64,000 bases of DNA from Pedobacter schmidteae (GCF_900564155.1 NZ_LS999839.1:2043097-2107096); one strand, 5' to 3'; counted from the stretch's first letter, positions 54,872 through 63,622 are shown. Notes: generated by a model not told the origin, from the letters alone. Made by a program: numbers and translations.

Positions 54872-57800
54872 CTAATTGTTTGTAATCAGCTTTTTAACTG
54901 TAGTTACACTTTTACTATCCTTAGACAACAGGTAGGTATGGCGGTAATCCAACGCATTATAAGAAGTCGGAGAACTATTGATCAGTACAATATTTCTGTC
55001 GTTAGCAAACTTCAGTATTCCTTTTACGTTATTGGGATGCAGTTTACCTATTTCATCCATCATGCAATGCAGACGAAAATCCTTAAATCTCTTAGAAGCA
55101 CTTTCTTTGAATACATTTAACAGCATGATATTAATCATGGCCTTAACTAAAATATCGGTACCCTCAGATCCAACATTGGTCAACTTTTCTACCCAGCCAC
55201 TGTCATTGTCGTTTTCTACTATTTTAAATTCGAGTTCAAACGTATCGGACAAGTTGATTTCATGCGTTTTGGAAGTGGCTATTTCTGCCGCAAAGTTTTT
55301 AAGATAATTAACTGCCTTTTTATTGTTCACTTCTGTATTGTCGGTGCTAAATAAATTAGCCTTACCCAACGTATGTTTATTCTCATCATTAAAAGCTCGT
55401 ATTTCTGATAATAGCATCACGATCTTATTTGCGCTGTCTGAAAGTCTGAGGTTGATACTTTTGATTACCCCCGCAAAATTTCGTTCTTCAAAATCCTTGT
55501 TAATTTCTTTTATTACAGTTAGAATGATGCCCTCTTTCGACACAAGTGCCGTTGTTTCCTTTCCAAGCTGAATAATCAGACTGGCAAAATGTTCATTGGT
55601 GCGTCTTTCATACTCCTCAATTTTATCCTCTTCCAAAAACTCTTTAAGGTTCTCTGCAAAACGTAGATAATCTTCATTTTCAATCGGATTGGTTTGGAAC
55701 CCGAATACATTGTTATAAGAAAAATTACTTAAGAATTTGCTGACTGCACTACGCAAGTCTGTAAGCCTTTCACTAAGACCAAAGCTGATGTCGTTTAGTT
55801 CCTGAATAAGCATCTTAAGCCTCTTTGAAGGCTTAGTGATCTCTTTCATCGGGAATGAATTATGATTTAGTCTGGAGAAAACCTCCGTACCGGTAAAAGA
55901 GTCGAACTCCTGCAAATCCTCTTCCGCTTCCTTGCGTAACACCTCCTGCTCATTAATGATTATGCTCAACTGGTCTACAACTTCCTGAAGTTTTACTTTG
56001 ACTAGTTCATGTCGCTGCTGTTCCGATAATAGGCGGGTTTCAGATACTTTTTTATTCGCTTTAAAAATATCAACATGATCAAATAATTCGCGTTTATCCT
56101 TATTATAATCCGCAACCAGATCCCGATTTCTCTCTATAAACTGCAGTTCTTCTCCTATAGTACCCAGTTCCTTTTCAATGGCAGAAACCCTTACCATATC
56201 TGCCCCTTCATTTTTGAGTGCGTTATTGCTTTGCAGTTTAATCTCTTCTTTACGCAGGCTTACGGCCATTTTCTCGTCCTGGATTTCTTTATTGAGCTTT
56301 AGTATATCCTCCTCTAGAATCTCTTGTTGCGCAGCTATCCTGCTCTCCCTTTCTTTCTTTTTCCCTTCAATTTGAGTTCTGGTTTGTTTAATAAGAAGCT
56401 GCAACCGCTCGTTGGCCAATTGTCTTTCTTGCGTTACTTTTTCTATTTCCTGCTTAATTTCATGAATTGTATTTTTGCGTTCTTCCGCTGCCTTAATGTT
56501 CCATTCTTCTAACCGGATACTCGCGAGGTCTTTATCGGAAGCCGCCTTTTGAGACTCGTATTCCCTTAAAGCAATCAGATCTTTCAAAGCTTTAATCTGA
56601 GGCTGGTATTTCTTCTTGAATTTTTCCTGGTCTTTTCCTCTTGCGTCACTTAAAGAAATCAGCTCATCATCTGCCTTCTTTATTTGATCGCTAAACTGCA
56701 GGCTTTCTCTTTTATAATCATCAATCGTTCTAACAGATGCTGATACCTCCTTAAGATCAATTTCTACACCAAAGAATGAGCTATTGTCTGCCTCGTTAAT
56801 CTTTGGCGACAATCCAGATTGGAATAACACCTGTTCCTGGTCTATTACTTTTCCAATGGTTTGTTCCCAGCCAGGTTTATTTTCATGAAGCCAGGCATAC
56901 AAGGAATCCTTACTTTTATCTATGATCACATTGATCTGTTCAATCTTCAACCTGGAGGCAGTAATGCGGTCACTAATTTTTGTGGTTTGAAAGTTATAAT
57001 CGGAATCAGATTTGGTGATGTCCAAATCCCATGTTTTTTGTAAAGACTCAATCTGCCGCTTGCTGCCTAGGATGTCAACTCCAGCTGCTTGTATCTTATG
57101 AGCCGTATCACTAATCAACCGTTTGCTTTGGAGTATTTCAGTTTCAAAATAGCGTTTCAATTCGGCTTCTTTTTTACGGAGCTCCAGCTCATGGATAAGA
57201 TTGGTATGGCTTACGATCGCGTGCTCCATATTGATTTTAACTTCGCTATTCTCCTTCTCAATCTCAATGACTATTTTCTCATATTGTTTAACAAGTTCTT
57301 CTTTAGATGTGTAGAAGCTATTCTGCAACTCATTCTTCTTTGCGTTCTTTGAATTAATAAAATCGCTGAGTCTATTTTGAAGCTGAACGGTTAAAGCGTC
57401 ATACTTACTTGTTATCTCTTTGAAGCGTGAAGAAAGCAGCTCCTGTTCTTTTTGTAAATTATTACGCTTGTCTTCCCATTCTATTCTTTTGGCTATCCGT
57501 TGAATTACATGAGCAATATTCAGCCGTTCATAATCTTCAGATTTCTGTTTAGCGTCTTTCAGTTTCGCATCTAAAAGAGTGATCTCCTTATTTATTTTTT
57601 CCTTTTTCTCCTGAAATTTCTGGTTGGCCTCTGCAACTTTTTTACTGGCATTAGTCAATTTTATCTGTTCATTTTTCAGCCGGTTCAACATTACTGGAAG
57701 AGATTTCTGCAATAAGGAATGCTCTGCTATTAATAATTGTGCAGCCTCTATCTTATCCTTTTCAAGAAAACAAATTTTACTGTACAAGGCAGCTATATTA

Positions 57801-58531
57801 TTCGCCACAGTGCGCACCACCACTTCACCAATTCGATTCTTCTCACTCCATTTGGTGATATCCGCCAGTTGTTCCTGGAAATTCTGCAGGTGTAAAGCGT
57901 ATTGATCGAGATCAATCTTCACGTCTTCTTCATTTAACGACATGATAATTGTCTGCTTGATAAATTCAGCTTCCAACTTTGAATTCAAAAATACATTCTG
58001 AATAGTGCGGGGCAGATTTTGATATTGACGACTTTCAATTAAGGCATACTTTCTGAATTCTGCCGGAAGGCCCTTATTATTGCCATAAAGAATATCCCTG
58101 TATTCTTCGTAACGGTCAATTTTCCTGGAATAGTTAAATGTTCCGGCAAGTGTAGTCCTGATTTGATCCCAGGTCATTGCCCTGCTATCCTGACTGATGT
58201 AGTTTTCTTTAAGATATGGTCCGTCAATAAACCGAAACGCAGCACGACCCTGGGATTTAAAAGCCAGGACGCAGAAAGGACCGGTCTCGCGCATTACCTC
58301 ATAAATAAGGAATGAATTGTCATTGGGGAAATAGTATTCATCAAATGATTTCTTTCCTTTTTCAATGCCTAATTTTAGTTTATCTGCATTATAGAAGAAC
58401 AAGATTGCCCTTAGGGTTGTACTTTTTCCTACGCCTTGTGTCCCGATAAAGTGGACATTCCCATCTATGCTAATTTCCGAATAAAAGATATTAGCGCTGT
58501 TTATAAAAATTATTTTATTCAGGTATCTCAT
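54872..58531 (-). CDS. jetC: Wadjet SMC-like ATPase JetC
   Basis: A 1,219-residue SMC/MukB-like ATPase that extrudes DNA loops. The N-terminal head has Walker A GTQGVGKST at 30-38. Long coiled coils fill about 250-900, with a hinge-like break near 520-580. The C-terminal head has the signature-like TNVGSEGTDILVKAM, then the Walker B HCMMDEIGKLH, and ends in a conserved helix. Overlaps jetB by 17 bp. Confidence 0.92.
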   Translation of the reverse strand: MRYLNKIIFINSANIFYSEISIDGNVHFIGTQGVGKSTTLRAILFFYNADKLKLGIEKGKKSFDEYYFPNDNSFLIYEVMRETGPFCVLAFKSQGRAAFRFIDGPYLKENYISQDSRAMTWDQIRTTLAGTFNYSRKIDRYEEYRDILYGNNKGLPAEFRKYALIESRQYQNLPRTIQNVFLNSKLEAEFIKQTIIMSLNEEDVKIDLDQYALHLQNFQEQLADITKWSEKNRIGEVVVRTVANNIAALYSKICFLEKDKIEAAQLLIAEHSLLQKSLPVMLNRLKNEQIKLTNASKKVAEANQKFQEKKEKINKEITLLDAKLKDAKQKSEDYERLNIAHVIQRIAKRIEWEDKRNNLQKEQELLSSRFKEITSKYDALTVQLQNRLSDFINSKNAKKNELQNSFYTSKEELVKQYEKIVIEIEKENSEVKINMEHAIVSHTNLIHELELRKKEAELKRYFETEILQSKRLISDTAHKIQAAGVDILGSKRQIESLQKTWDLDITKSDSDYNFQTTKISDRITASRLKIEQINVIIDKSKDSLYAWLHENKPGWEQTIGKVIDQEQVLFQSGLSPKINEADNSSFFGVEIDLKEVSASVRTIDDYKRESLQFSDQIKKADDELISLSDARGKDQEKFKKKYQPQIKALKDLIALREYESQKAASDKDLASIRLEEWNIKAAEERKNTIHEIKQEIEKVTQERQLANERLQLLIKQTRTQIEGKKKERESRIAAQQEILEEDILKLNKEIQDEKMAVSLRKEEIKLQSNNALKNEGADMVRVSAIEKELGTIGEELQFIERNRDLVADYNKDKRELFDHVDIFKANKKVSETRLLSEQQRHELVKVKLQEVVDQLSIIINEQEVLRKEAEEDLQEFDSFTGTEVFSRLNHNSFPMKEITKPSKRLKMLIQELNDISFGLSERLTDLRSAVSKFLSNFSYNNVFGFQTNPIENEDYLRFAENLKEFLEEDKIEEYERRTNEHFASLIIQLGKETTALVSKEGIILTVIKEINKDFEERNFAGVIKSINLRLSDSANKIVMLLSEIRAFNDENKHTLGKANLFSTDNTEVNNKKAVNYLKNFAAEIATSKTHEINLSDTFELEFKIVENDNDSGWVEKLTNVGSEGTDILVKAMINIMLLNVFKESASKRFKDFRLHCMMDEIGKLHPNNVKGILKFANDRNIVLINSSPTSYNALDYRHTYLLSKDSKSVTTVKKLITNN

Positions 58532-59087
58532 TCTGTATATCTTCAGGGATATTGATATTTAAAATTAGTTGTTCCAGATAAGCGAAAGAAGCCAGTGTTT
58601 TATATTCTTCCGTCATTTCATTTTCAACCTCTATAAAATTATCCTTTTCTAACTGGTCTAAAATCTTATTGATTATTTCAGCATGTTTTTCTTTTCCACC
58701 GGCATACTTTTTTAGCCCTTCCAGTTTGTTTTTTAAATCTGCGTCCACAGACAACCTCACCAATATGGATGAAGGTCTGAAACGGAAACCGGAGCCGAAG
58801 CCGTTATCAAAAGTTTTTAGAAAATCAATTATATCAATCCACTTCATGGCAATCTCTAATTTGCGTTCCAAATCTGCACGATTGTCTGTACGAACGAAAT
58901 AATAATACTCATCGCCCTCTTCGAGGATTAAATTTATCCCCGCAAAATAGGTGTAGTAAGCATCAAAATCATTGTTGATCGCATTATATAACTTGCGCAC
59001 AAGATCTCTTCCGCTATTAGAGCAGATGAATTGTCCCTTGCTCAGTATTTCAAAAACGTCGGCAGATTGCTTAGGTATTTCAATCAT
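58515..59087 (-). CDS. jetB: Wadjet subunit JetB (KITE/DUF4194-like)
   Basis: A 190-residue winged-helix protein that would bridge the JetA kleisin and the JetC coiled coils. It lacks catalytic motifs. Position between jetA (11 bp upstream) and jetC (17 bp overlap) and size fit JetB. The segment EEYKTLASFAYLEQLI near the C terminus is helical and probably binds a partner. Assignment relies mainly on operon order. Confidence 0.85.
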   Translation of the reverse strand: MIEIPKQSADVFEILSKGQFICSNSGRDLVRKLYNAINNDFDAYYTYFAGINLILEEGDEYYYFVRTDNRADLERKLEIAMKWIDIIDFLKTFDNGFGSGFRFRPSSILVRLSVDADLKNKLEGLKKYAGGKEKHAEIINKILDQLEKDNFIEVENEMTEEYKTLASFAYLEQLILNINIPEDIQNEIPE

Positions 59088-59098
59088 ATATTTTAGTG

Positions 59099-60298
59099 CT
59101 ATAGTGGATAAATTAGTAAGTATTCGGTATCATTTCTTTTCTGGTACTGGTCGGTTAATTTGAAATGCATATCATATTGTGAAATGAGCTGGCAATAAAC
59201 AGTTAGGCATTCATTAAAAGAAACCGGCCGACCAAAATCATAGCTTTGCAAGAAATCGAACAGGTTGTTACTGCCTGCCAGAAAACTATTTTTAACCTCT
59301 TCCAGATTGATTTGCGTTATTTCTTCTGTATCCGTTTCCAGGTAATCCGCTAAATTATTGTCAGCAACAGACTGTTTTTTCCTGACTCCGGATTTATTAC
59401 GGCCAACTACTTTTTTTATAATATCAAGCGTCTCGTCGTCGCCCTGTAACTGTTCTATAGAAAGTTTTAACGGATAGGCAGGATTGGGCTCATAAACCAG
59501 TGCATAATCTGCATTCAGTATATTAACAATATTCGTTTTACTTCTTAGCTCAAACTGATCTTTCAGATATTTTATTTGCCTGATTTTTTCCATTAAACCA
59601 CTTTGATATTTTAAGCGGTTTAAAAACTCTATGATTTGCTTCTGGATATCTATTAAATTATGTCGGCATGAATTGAGCTGTATTTTCAAGCCTACAATAA
59701 TTCTTTGCAACTCTTCATCTAAAGCAGTTTTAAAAAAGGTCTGCTCTTCTTCACCAGAAACCAGTTGGTCTGTTAATTCCACAAGCGCAGAAATATCATA
59801 GCGTTTCACATCCAAATGTTCAAGCTTGGCCTTTTTAATTTTATAATTTGGCTCATTCTTAAACGTATTATCTATGTTCCTTCTCAAATCTACTACATTC
59901 CTGATGGCGATAACGCCTGTTTTTCGGAACGCACTTTTAATCTGTCTCAGGTAATTATATTTCCTGTGTTCATTGTTTTCCTGAAGGTAATAGTTGATGT
60001 TTTGTCTGATATTTTGGAGGTTTTCATTGATGTACGAAACGTTAATTTCCTCGTTTACTTCCAGAATTTGCTCAAAAAACTGAAGGTATTGATCATCAAT
60101 CTCCAGGTAAGGTCCATTTTCTCTTAATACAGAGAATTCTATCAATGCACTTATTTTATCTTCGTTGTAGTCTACTACAGCCAGAGCGTCATCGTACTTA
60201 TAGGCTAAAACTTTACGCTTTTCAAATATTTCAGTGATGAGTTTGTGCTCTCTACTCAAGATTGCCAGCAGCTCTTTTAAAGATGAAAAAGTTTTCAA
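59099..60298 (-). CDS. jetA: Wadjet kleisin-like subunit JetA
   Basis: The 399-residue MukF-like kleisin of the complex: an N-terminal winged-helix region, a helical middle and a C-terminal winged-helix domain (TDQYQKRNDTEYLLIYPL at the end). Its start is TTG at 60298, since no ATG fits the homologous N terminus KTFSSLKELLAILS; TTG overlaps the TGA of a 48-codon ORF upstream. First long gene of the Jet operon. Assignment rests on order, size and domain pattern. Confidence 0.85.
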   Translation of the reverse strand: MKTFSSLKELLAILSREHKLITEIFEKRKVLAYKYDDALAVVDYNEDKISALIEFSVLRENGPYLEIDDQYLQFFEQILEVNEEINVSYINENLQNIRQNINYYLQENNEHRKYNYLRQIKSAFRKTGVIAIRNVVDLRRNIDNTFKNEPNYKIKKAKLEHLDVKRYDISALVELTDQLVSGEEEQTFFKTALDEELQRIIVGLKIQLNSCRHNLIDIQKQIIEFLNRLKYQSGLMEKIRQIKYLKDQFELRSKTNIVNILNADYALVYEPNPAYPLKLSIEQLQGDDETLDIIKKVVGRNKSGVRKKQSVADNNLADYLETDTEEITQINLEEVKNSFLAGSNNLFDFLQSYDFGRPVSFNECLTVYCQLISQYDMHFKLTDQYQKRNDTEYLLIYPL

Positions 60299-60441
60299 AT
60301 CGCTAAAGAAATATCATTGATTACCGGACAATTATCAGGTTGCTGCTTGATTTCTATTGATTGACTTTCAATAAGCCCTTTTCTGTAGAATAGCTCATTG
60401 ATGTCCTTCAAGCTTAGACTATGTATATCTTTAGGAATCAT
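60295..60441 (-). CDS. Possible 48-aa leader ORF coupled to jetA
   Basis: ATG at 60441 to TGA at 60295 encodes a 48-residue peptide starting MIPKDIHSLSLKDINELF. Its stop overlaps the TTG start of jetA (TTGA), the arrangement of translational coupling. The sequence is amphipathic and has one Cys near the C terminus. It could regulate jetA translation or be a small subunit; chance cannot be excluded. Confidence 0.4.
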   Translation of the reverse strand: MIPKDIHSLSLKDINELFYRKGLIESQSIEIKQQPDNCPVINDISLAI

Positions 60442-60480
60442 GTAAATAATAAGGTTTTGTAACTGGAGTTCTAAATTAAT

Positions 60481-60511
60481 AAATATTTGCCCTTTAAGGG
60501 GCTTAATATTT
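60481..60511. promoter_or_regulatory. Palindrome upstream of the Wadjet operon
   Basis: A 31-bp imperfect palindrome (AAATATT-t-GCCC ... GGGC-tt-AATATTT) lies 40 bp before the leader ORF and 28 bp after the abiEii stop. There is no U-run, so an operator is more likely than a terminator. Confidence 0.5.
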
Positions 60512-60538
60512 CGAGACGTTCTTTAAAAAATCATTTTT

Positions 60539-61393
60539 TCACACCTGTTCATAAAATGGCATTAGCTGGTCCTTTATCAGCTCCATAACAGTTGAAAACT
60601 CCAGCTCTGCATTTACTTTTATTTTTTTTAGGAACTGTTTCCATTGCTGATTTCTCACTTTATCCTTGGCGAATGCTGTGGTAAATATTGGATGGCCTTC
60701 CGTGTATGGTGTGTTCCGGTTTTTAAATGTTGCACGGATGGAGGACAATAACAGCTGCTTTTCCAGTGGATACTTTGTCAGAATGGTATAGACATCGTAA
60801 AAATCTTTGTATCTGCTATTCAGCTCAGAAAGGTCTATCATTGCCTGGAATTTTTCGGCAACAACGGTTTCCAGTGAGTAAGCTACAATATCCGTAGGGT
60901 CCAATCCGGGAATCATCGACTCATAGGATAAGAGCTGAGGGTCTGGAATCACTACATCCCCGAAACCTATATCAATTTTCAAGGGCTGCTTGATAGAGTC
61001 CAGGTAAGCAACTATTGATAAACGCGTTCCTACATAATCCTTCGTTTCATTGATCTCCTCGGCCGATATCGTATCAAGGTCAAAATAAACGCCTGTGTCT
61101 GGATCATCTATGCTGCATATCTCCCTGAATACCTCCTTTAATGATTCCAGATCGTTACTGATGTCCAAACCGAGGAAATCAATATCCAGGGTTGGCCTGG
61201 CATACTCTTTTTCCATGGCATAAAGTAGTACTCCTCCTTTCAGATAAAACTTATCTTTGTATACACTTTTGGATAGGCGATAGAGCAATCTTTCATACAG
61301 AAAACGTATAACTATTAGCTGATGATCTAATTTTCCTGCCCTGGCAATATTAAGCAGTTTGGCCTTTGTTGATTTGCCTAAGTCTTTGGTCAT
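60539..61393 (-). CDS. AbiEii/AbiGii-type nucleotidyltransferase toxin
   Basis: The toxin of an AbiE (type IV) toxin-antitoxin and abortive-infection system. It is a DNA polymerase beta-like nucleotidyltransferase: KGG at 52-54 and Asp70/Asp72 in RPTLDIDFLG form the GG...DxD core, and a third acidic position lies in LKIDIGFGD. The 284-residue length is normal. The start overlaps the antitoxin stop by 4 bp. The toxin is expected to modify tRNA or a similar target. Confidence 0.92.
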   Translation of the reverse strand: MTKDLGKSTKAKLLNIARAGKLDHQLIVIRFLYERLLYRLSKSVYKDKFYLKGGVLLYAMEKEYARPTLDIDFLGLDISNDLESLKEVFREICSIDDPDTGVYFDLDTISAEEINETKDYVGTRLSIVAYLDSIKQPLKIDIGFGDVVIPDPQLLSYESMIPGLDPTDIVAYSLETVVAEKFQAMIDLSELNSRYKDFYDVYTILTKYPLEKQLLLSSIRATFKNRNTPYTEGHPIFTTAFAKDKVRNQQWKQFLKKIKVNAELEFSTVMELIKDQLMPFYEQV

Positions 61394-61977
61394 AGTTGTA
61401 CTTCGAGATATGTTTTCAGAATATTTGCTACCCGCATTTTCTTTGCATAGTCCATCAACCTAGCCAGATTTCTGTCTTTTCTTTTGAGGTAATTCTTCAG
61501 AATTTCGGACATTGTTTCCATTCCGATCTTGTTCCTGAACTTTACAGCATCACAGACAGACTTATGTATATCATACATATTAACCAGATAGCCAGTTATT
61601 TTCATTTGGGTGATACCCATTTCATGGTATTCTTTTTGCCAGTAGTGCAGTTGGATCGGAGGATAGTCTGGCAGTGTAACCTTTCTGCTTTTTTCAATTG
61701 CAATATGATAAGCCTGGGGAACCTGTACTGTAAGTTCATAATGAGCCCAGCAGGAATACAGGCAAAGTACACCACCTGGAACGACTAGGCTGATGTCGAT
61801 CTGCTCAGGATTATCAGTTGCCTCTTGCATGAAATAGATGCCGTTTTTTACCCTTTCCACCTTGCCTTCGTCGATCAGCTTGCGCAGTTTGTCATAAAGC
61901 GCCCGATTGGGCAGTTGCCCTTTTGTAAGGTAGCCATTATGGTCTTTAAAAAGCGATATGAGATTTTTCGTCTTCAT
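61390..61977 (-). CDS. AbiEi-type antitoxin and transcriptional regulator
   Basis: Neutralises the toxin and represses its own promoter. The N-terminal winged helix (about 1-55: LISLFKDHNGYLTKGQLPNR, DKLRKLIDEGKVERVKNGIY) is typical of AbiEi, followed by the antitoxin domain (LVVPGGVLCLYSCWAHYEL). I take ATG 61977 as the start: the alternative GTG at 61995 lies inside the -7 promoter element. Two matching palindromes upstream fit autoregulation. Confidence 0.9.
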   Translation of the reverse strand: MKTKNLISLFKDHNGYLTKGQLPNRALYDKLRKLIDEGKVERVKNGIYFMQEATDNPEQIDISLVVPGGVLCLYSCWAHYELTVQVPQAYHIAIEKSRKVTLPDYPPIQLHYWQKEYHEMGITQMKITGYLVNMYDIHKSVCDAVKFRNKIGMETMSEILKNYLKRKDRNLARLMDYAKKMRVANILKTYLEVQL

Positions 61978-61994
61978 GGCATAAAGGTTATGCA

Positions 61995-62025
61995 CAAATA
62001 TACTGCTTTAGTTTAAATTAGCAGT
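61995..62025 (-). promoter_or_regulatory. abiE promoter with proximal operator palindrome
   Basis: On the minus strand TATATTTG (62002-61995) fits the TAnnTTTG -7 element, ending 17 bp before the ATG. The palindrome ACTGCT-N12-AGCAGT (62002-62025) starts at its edge and covers the spacer, where a bound repressor would block polymerase. Confidence 0.7.
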
Positions 62026-62069
62026 AGATTATTTTAGTCTATCGTTTGCGAACCTATGTGTGATAAAAT

Positions 62070-62093
62070 ACTGCTTTTGTAACTGTTAGCAGT
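62070..62093 (-). promoter_or_regulatory. Distal abiE operator palindrome
   Basis: A second ACTGCT-N12-AGCAGT palindrome, 68 bp from the first centre to centre. Its arms extend to 13 bp (62063-62075 and 62088-62100) with one mismatch. The remainder of the gap to 62439 shows nothing I can identify. Confidence 0.7.
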
Positions 62094-62439
62094 GTTTTAT
62101 TACTAATTCCAGAATTTGATGATCTTTTAAACTATTACCCATGATGGAAAACATAAAAAATGCCGACCCAAATCGATTACATGACATCTGCATAAACCAT
62201 GCATCATTGCCCCCTTGTCGCCAAACTTAGGTTGATTCCCTTTAGTGTATATAGTCAATTAATTATATTTAAATTTTAACCTGGCGAAATGGGGTTAATC
62301 ATTTTAGTTTTTCCACTAGGGACTGTTTTTATATGAACAACTGTAAAATACTTGCTTTTGATTTGCTCTATCTTCTACGATTTGAATACCTCTAATTGTT
62401 TTTATTCGTTAGATGGTTGAAAACAAATGTTTTAACGTT

Positions 62440-63131
62440 ATGAAATCAGCTTATCTATACGTTCGCGTGAGTACCGACGAACAGAAAAGAAAGGGCTACT
62501 CATTGCCCGAACAGGAGGATCGATTGTTCAAGTATTGTGAATCCAACAATATACATGTTAAAGGAGTTTACAGGGAAGACTTTTCGGCAAAGAACTTCAA
62601 CCGGCCCGAATGGAAACAACTTGTATTGGCGGTCAAAAAAGAACGTACCAAAGAAGAAAAGAATATCTTATTCATCAAGTGGGATAGGTTTAGTCGTAAC
62701 ATACAATATGCCTACGAGATGATCGGTATATTACGGAAGTACAATACCAAGGCAATGGCCATCGATCAGCCTGTCGATCTCGATATTCCGGAGAGTTCGG
62801 TAATGCTTGCCGTCTACCTTTCCGTCCCGGAAGCGGAAAATACGAGGCGTGCCCTTAATACTGCAAATGGAATGCGTAGAGCTCGGCAGATGGGGCGACA
62901 TCCGAACAAGGCCCCAATGGGATTTGTAAACCTTACTGGGATTGACGGGAAAAAGTTTATCGCACCAAAGCAGCCCGAAGCGAGTGTTGTCAGATGGATT
63001 TTTCTTCAGCGGATAAAAAGCACCTTGCTAAGCTTCTTCCGCCAACCAATGTGAACTTTCAAACGGGCGAACTTTCCTTGGAACTAATTGGTGCATTGTC
63101 AAAAATATTGGTGTTGAACAAAAATGGCTAA
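62440..63131 (+). pseudogene. Serine recombinase with internal deletion (island 2 integrase remnant)
   Basis: The first ~190 codons match the island 1 recombinase (MKSAYLYVRVSTDEQ, WDRFSRNIQYA, PEAENTRRA), including the catalytic serine. After VVRWIF the sequence jumps, out of frame, to the very C-terminal part (ADKKHLAKLLPP to ALSKILVLNKNG, stop at 63131). About 270 codons, including the zinc ribbon and most of the recombinase domain, are gone. The frame ends early at 63054, so the protein cannot recombine normally. The remaining resolvase domain might still be made. Confidence 0.88.
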
Positions 63132-63139
63132 TTATACAG

Positions 63140-63337
63140 ATGAACTTTATAGAAAGGAAGATTTCGGTCAAGCGGGCAATTCTCATTTTGGCCAAAAGTG
63201 GTATTGAGGTGGATGATAGTGAGGCTAGTATCATCTTGGATTTTCTTTACTTGATAGCAAAGAACTATAGTAAGAACGAAGAAGCGGAAAACACCCATAA
63301 CCCGAAGGAGAAATCGAACTCGCTAAAATCGACGTAG
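63140..63337 (+). CDS. Small protein linked to the serine recombinase, copy 2
   Basis: A 65-residue homologue of the ORF at 53525: MNFIERKISVKRAILILAKS, GIEVDDSEASIIL and FLYLIAKNY align directly. It remains intact although its recombinase neighbour is deleted, 8 bp after that gene's ancestral stop. Confidence 0.72.
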   Translation: MNFIERKISVKRAILILAKSGIEVDDSEASIILDFLYLIAKNYSKNEEAENTHNPKEKSNSLKST

Positions 63338-63462
63338 ATATGTTCTTAATGCAATTTTTTAGACTCTTTTGGATAAAAGTCTAGGAGGTTTTTTAGCGAT
63401 TGTCGAACACGATTTGGCCGGATGATAACAGTTTGGGCCACAGGTTTTTATTGGCGTAAAAA

Positions 63463-63492
63463 AAGGAAACAACCTATGTGGGTTGTTTCCTT
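63463..63492 (-). terminator. Hairpin at repeat copy C
   Basis: AAGGAAACAACC and GGTTGTTTCCTT form a perfect 12-bp stem around a six-base loop. The A-run to its left becomes a U-run on the minus strand. It would end transcription of the agmatine deiminase gene. Confidence 0.82.
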
Positions 63493-63497
63493 AAGTA

Positions 63498-63622
63498 GGT
63501 CGAGCTGCAATTTGTCGAACCTTTATGATCATTGCGAAGCGGTGGTTAATTTTGAGAAAGTGATAAAAAATCGACTTCCTGGACAATATCGAAGCAAAAA
63601 AAACTTAGGAGCAAAACTTTAA
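63498..63622 (+). repeat. Island boundary repeat, copy C (right end of island 2)
   Basis: Third related block, sharing gtcgagctgcaat, tgtcgaac and the attgcgaagcgg core with the others. It lies between the island and the agmatine deiminase gene, so it may represent the original chromosomal site. Confidence 0.7.
63512..63622 (+). CDS. Conserved ~36-aa peptide, copy C
   Basis: The same frame as copies A and B encodes LSNLYDHCEAVVNFEK and 20 more residues to TAA. Here the first codon is TTG instead of ATG, so translation is doubtful. Most changes from copy A are synonymous or conservative. Confidence 0.4.
   Translation: MSNLYDHCEAVVNFEKVIKNRLPGQYRSKKNLGAKL

Noticed and set aside
61978..61995. 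GTG start for the AbiEi antitoxin
   Set aside because: The codon lies within the likely -7 promoter element and the extra residues are not part of the winged helix.
35577..63622. CRISPR array
   Set aside because: The three boundary repeats are far too distant and too long, and no short regularly spaced repeats occur anywhere in the window.
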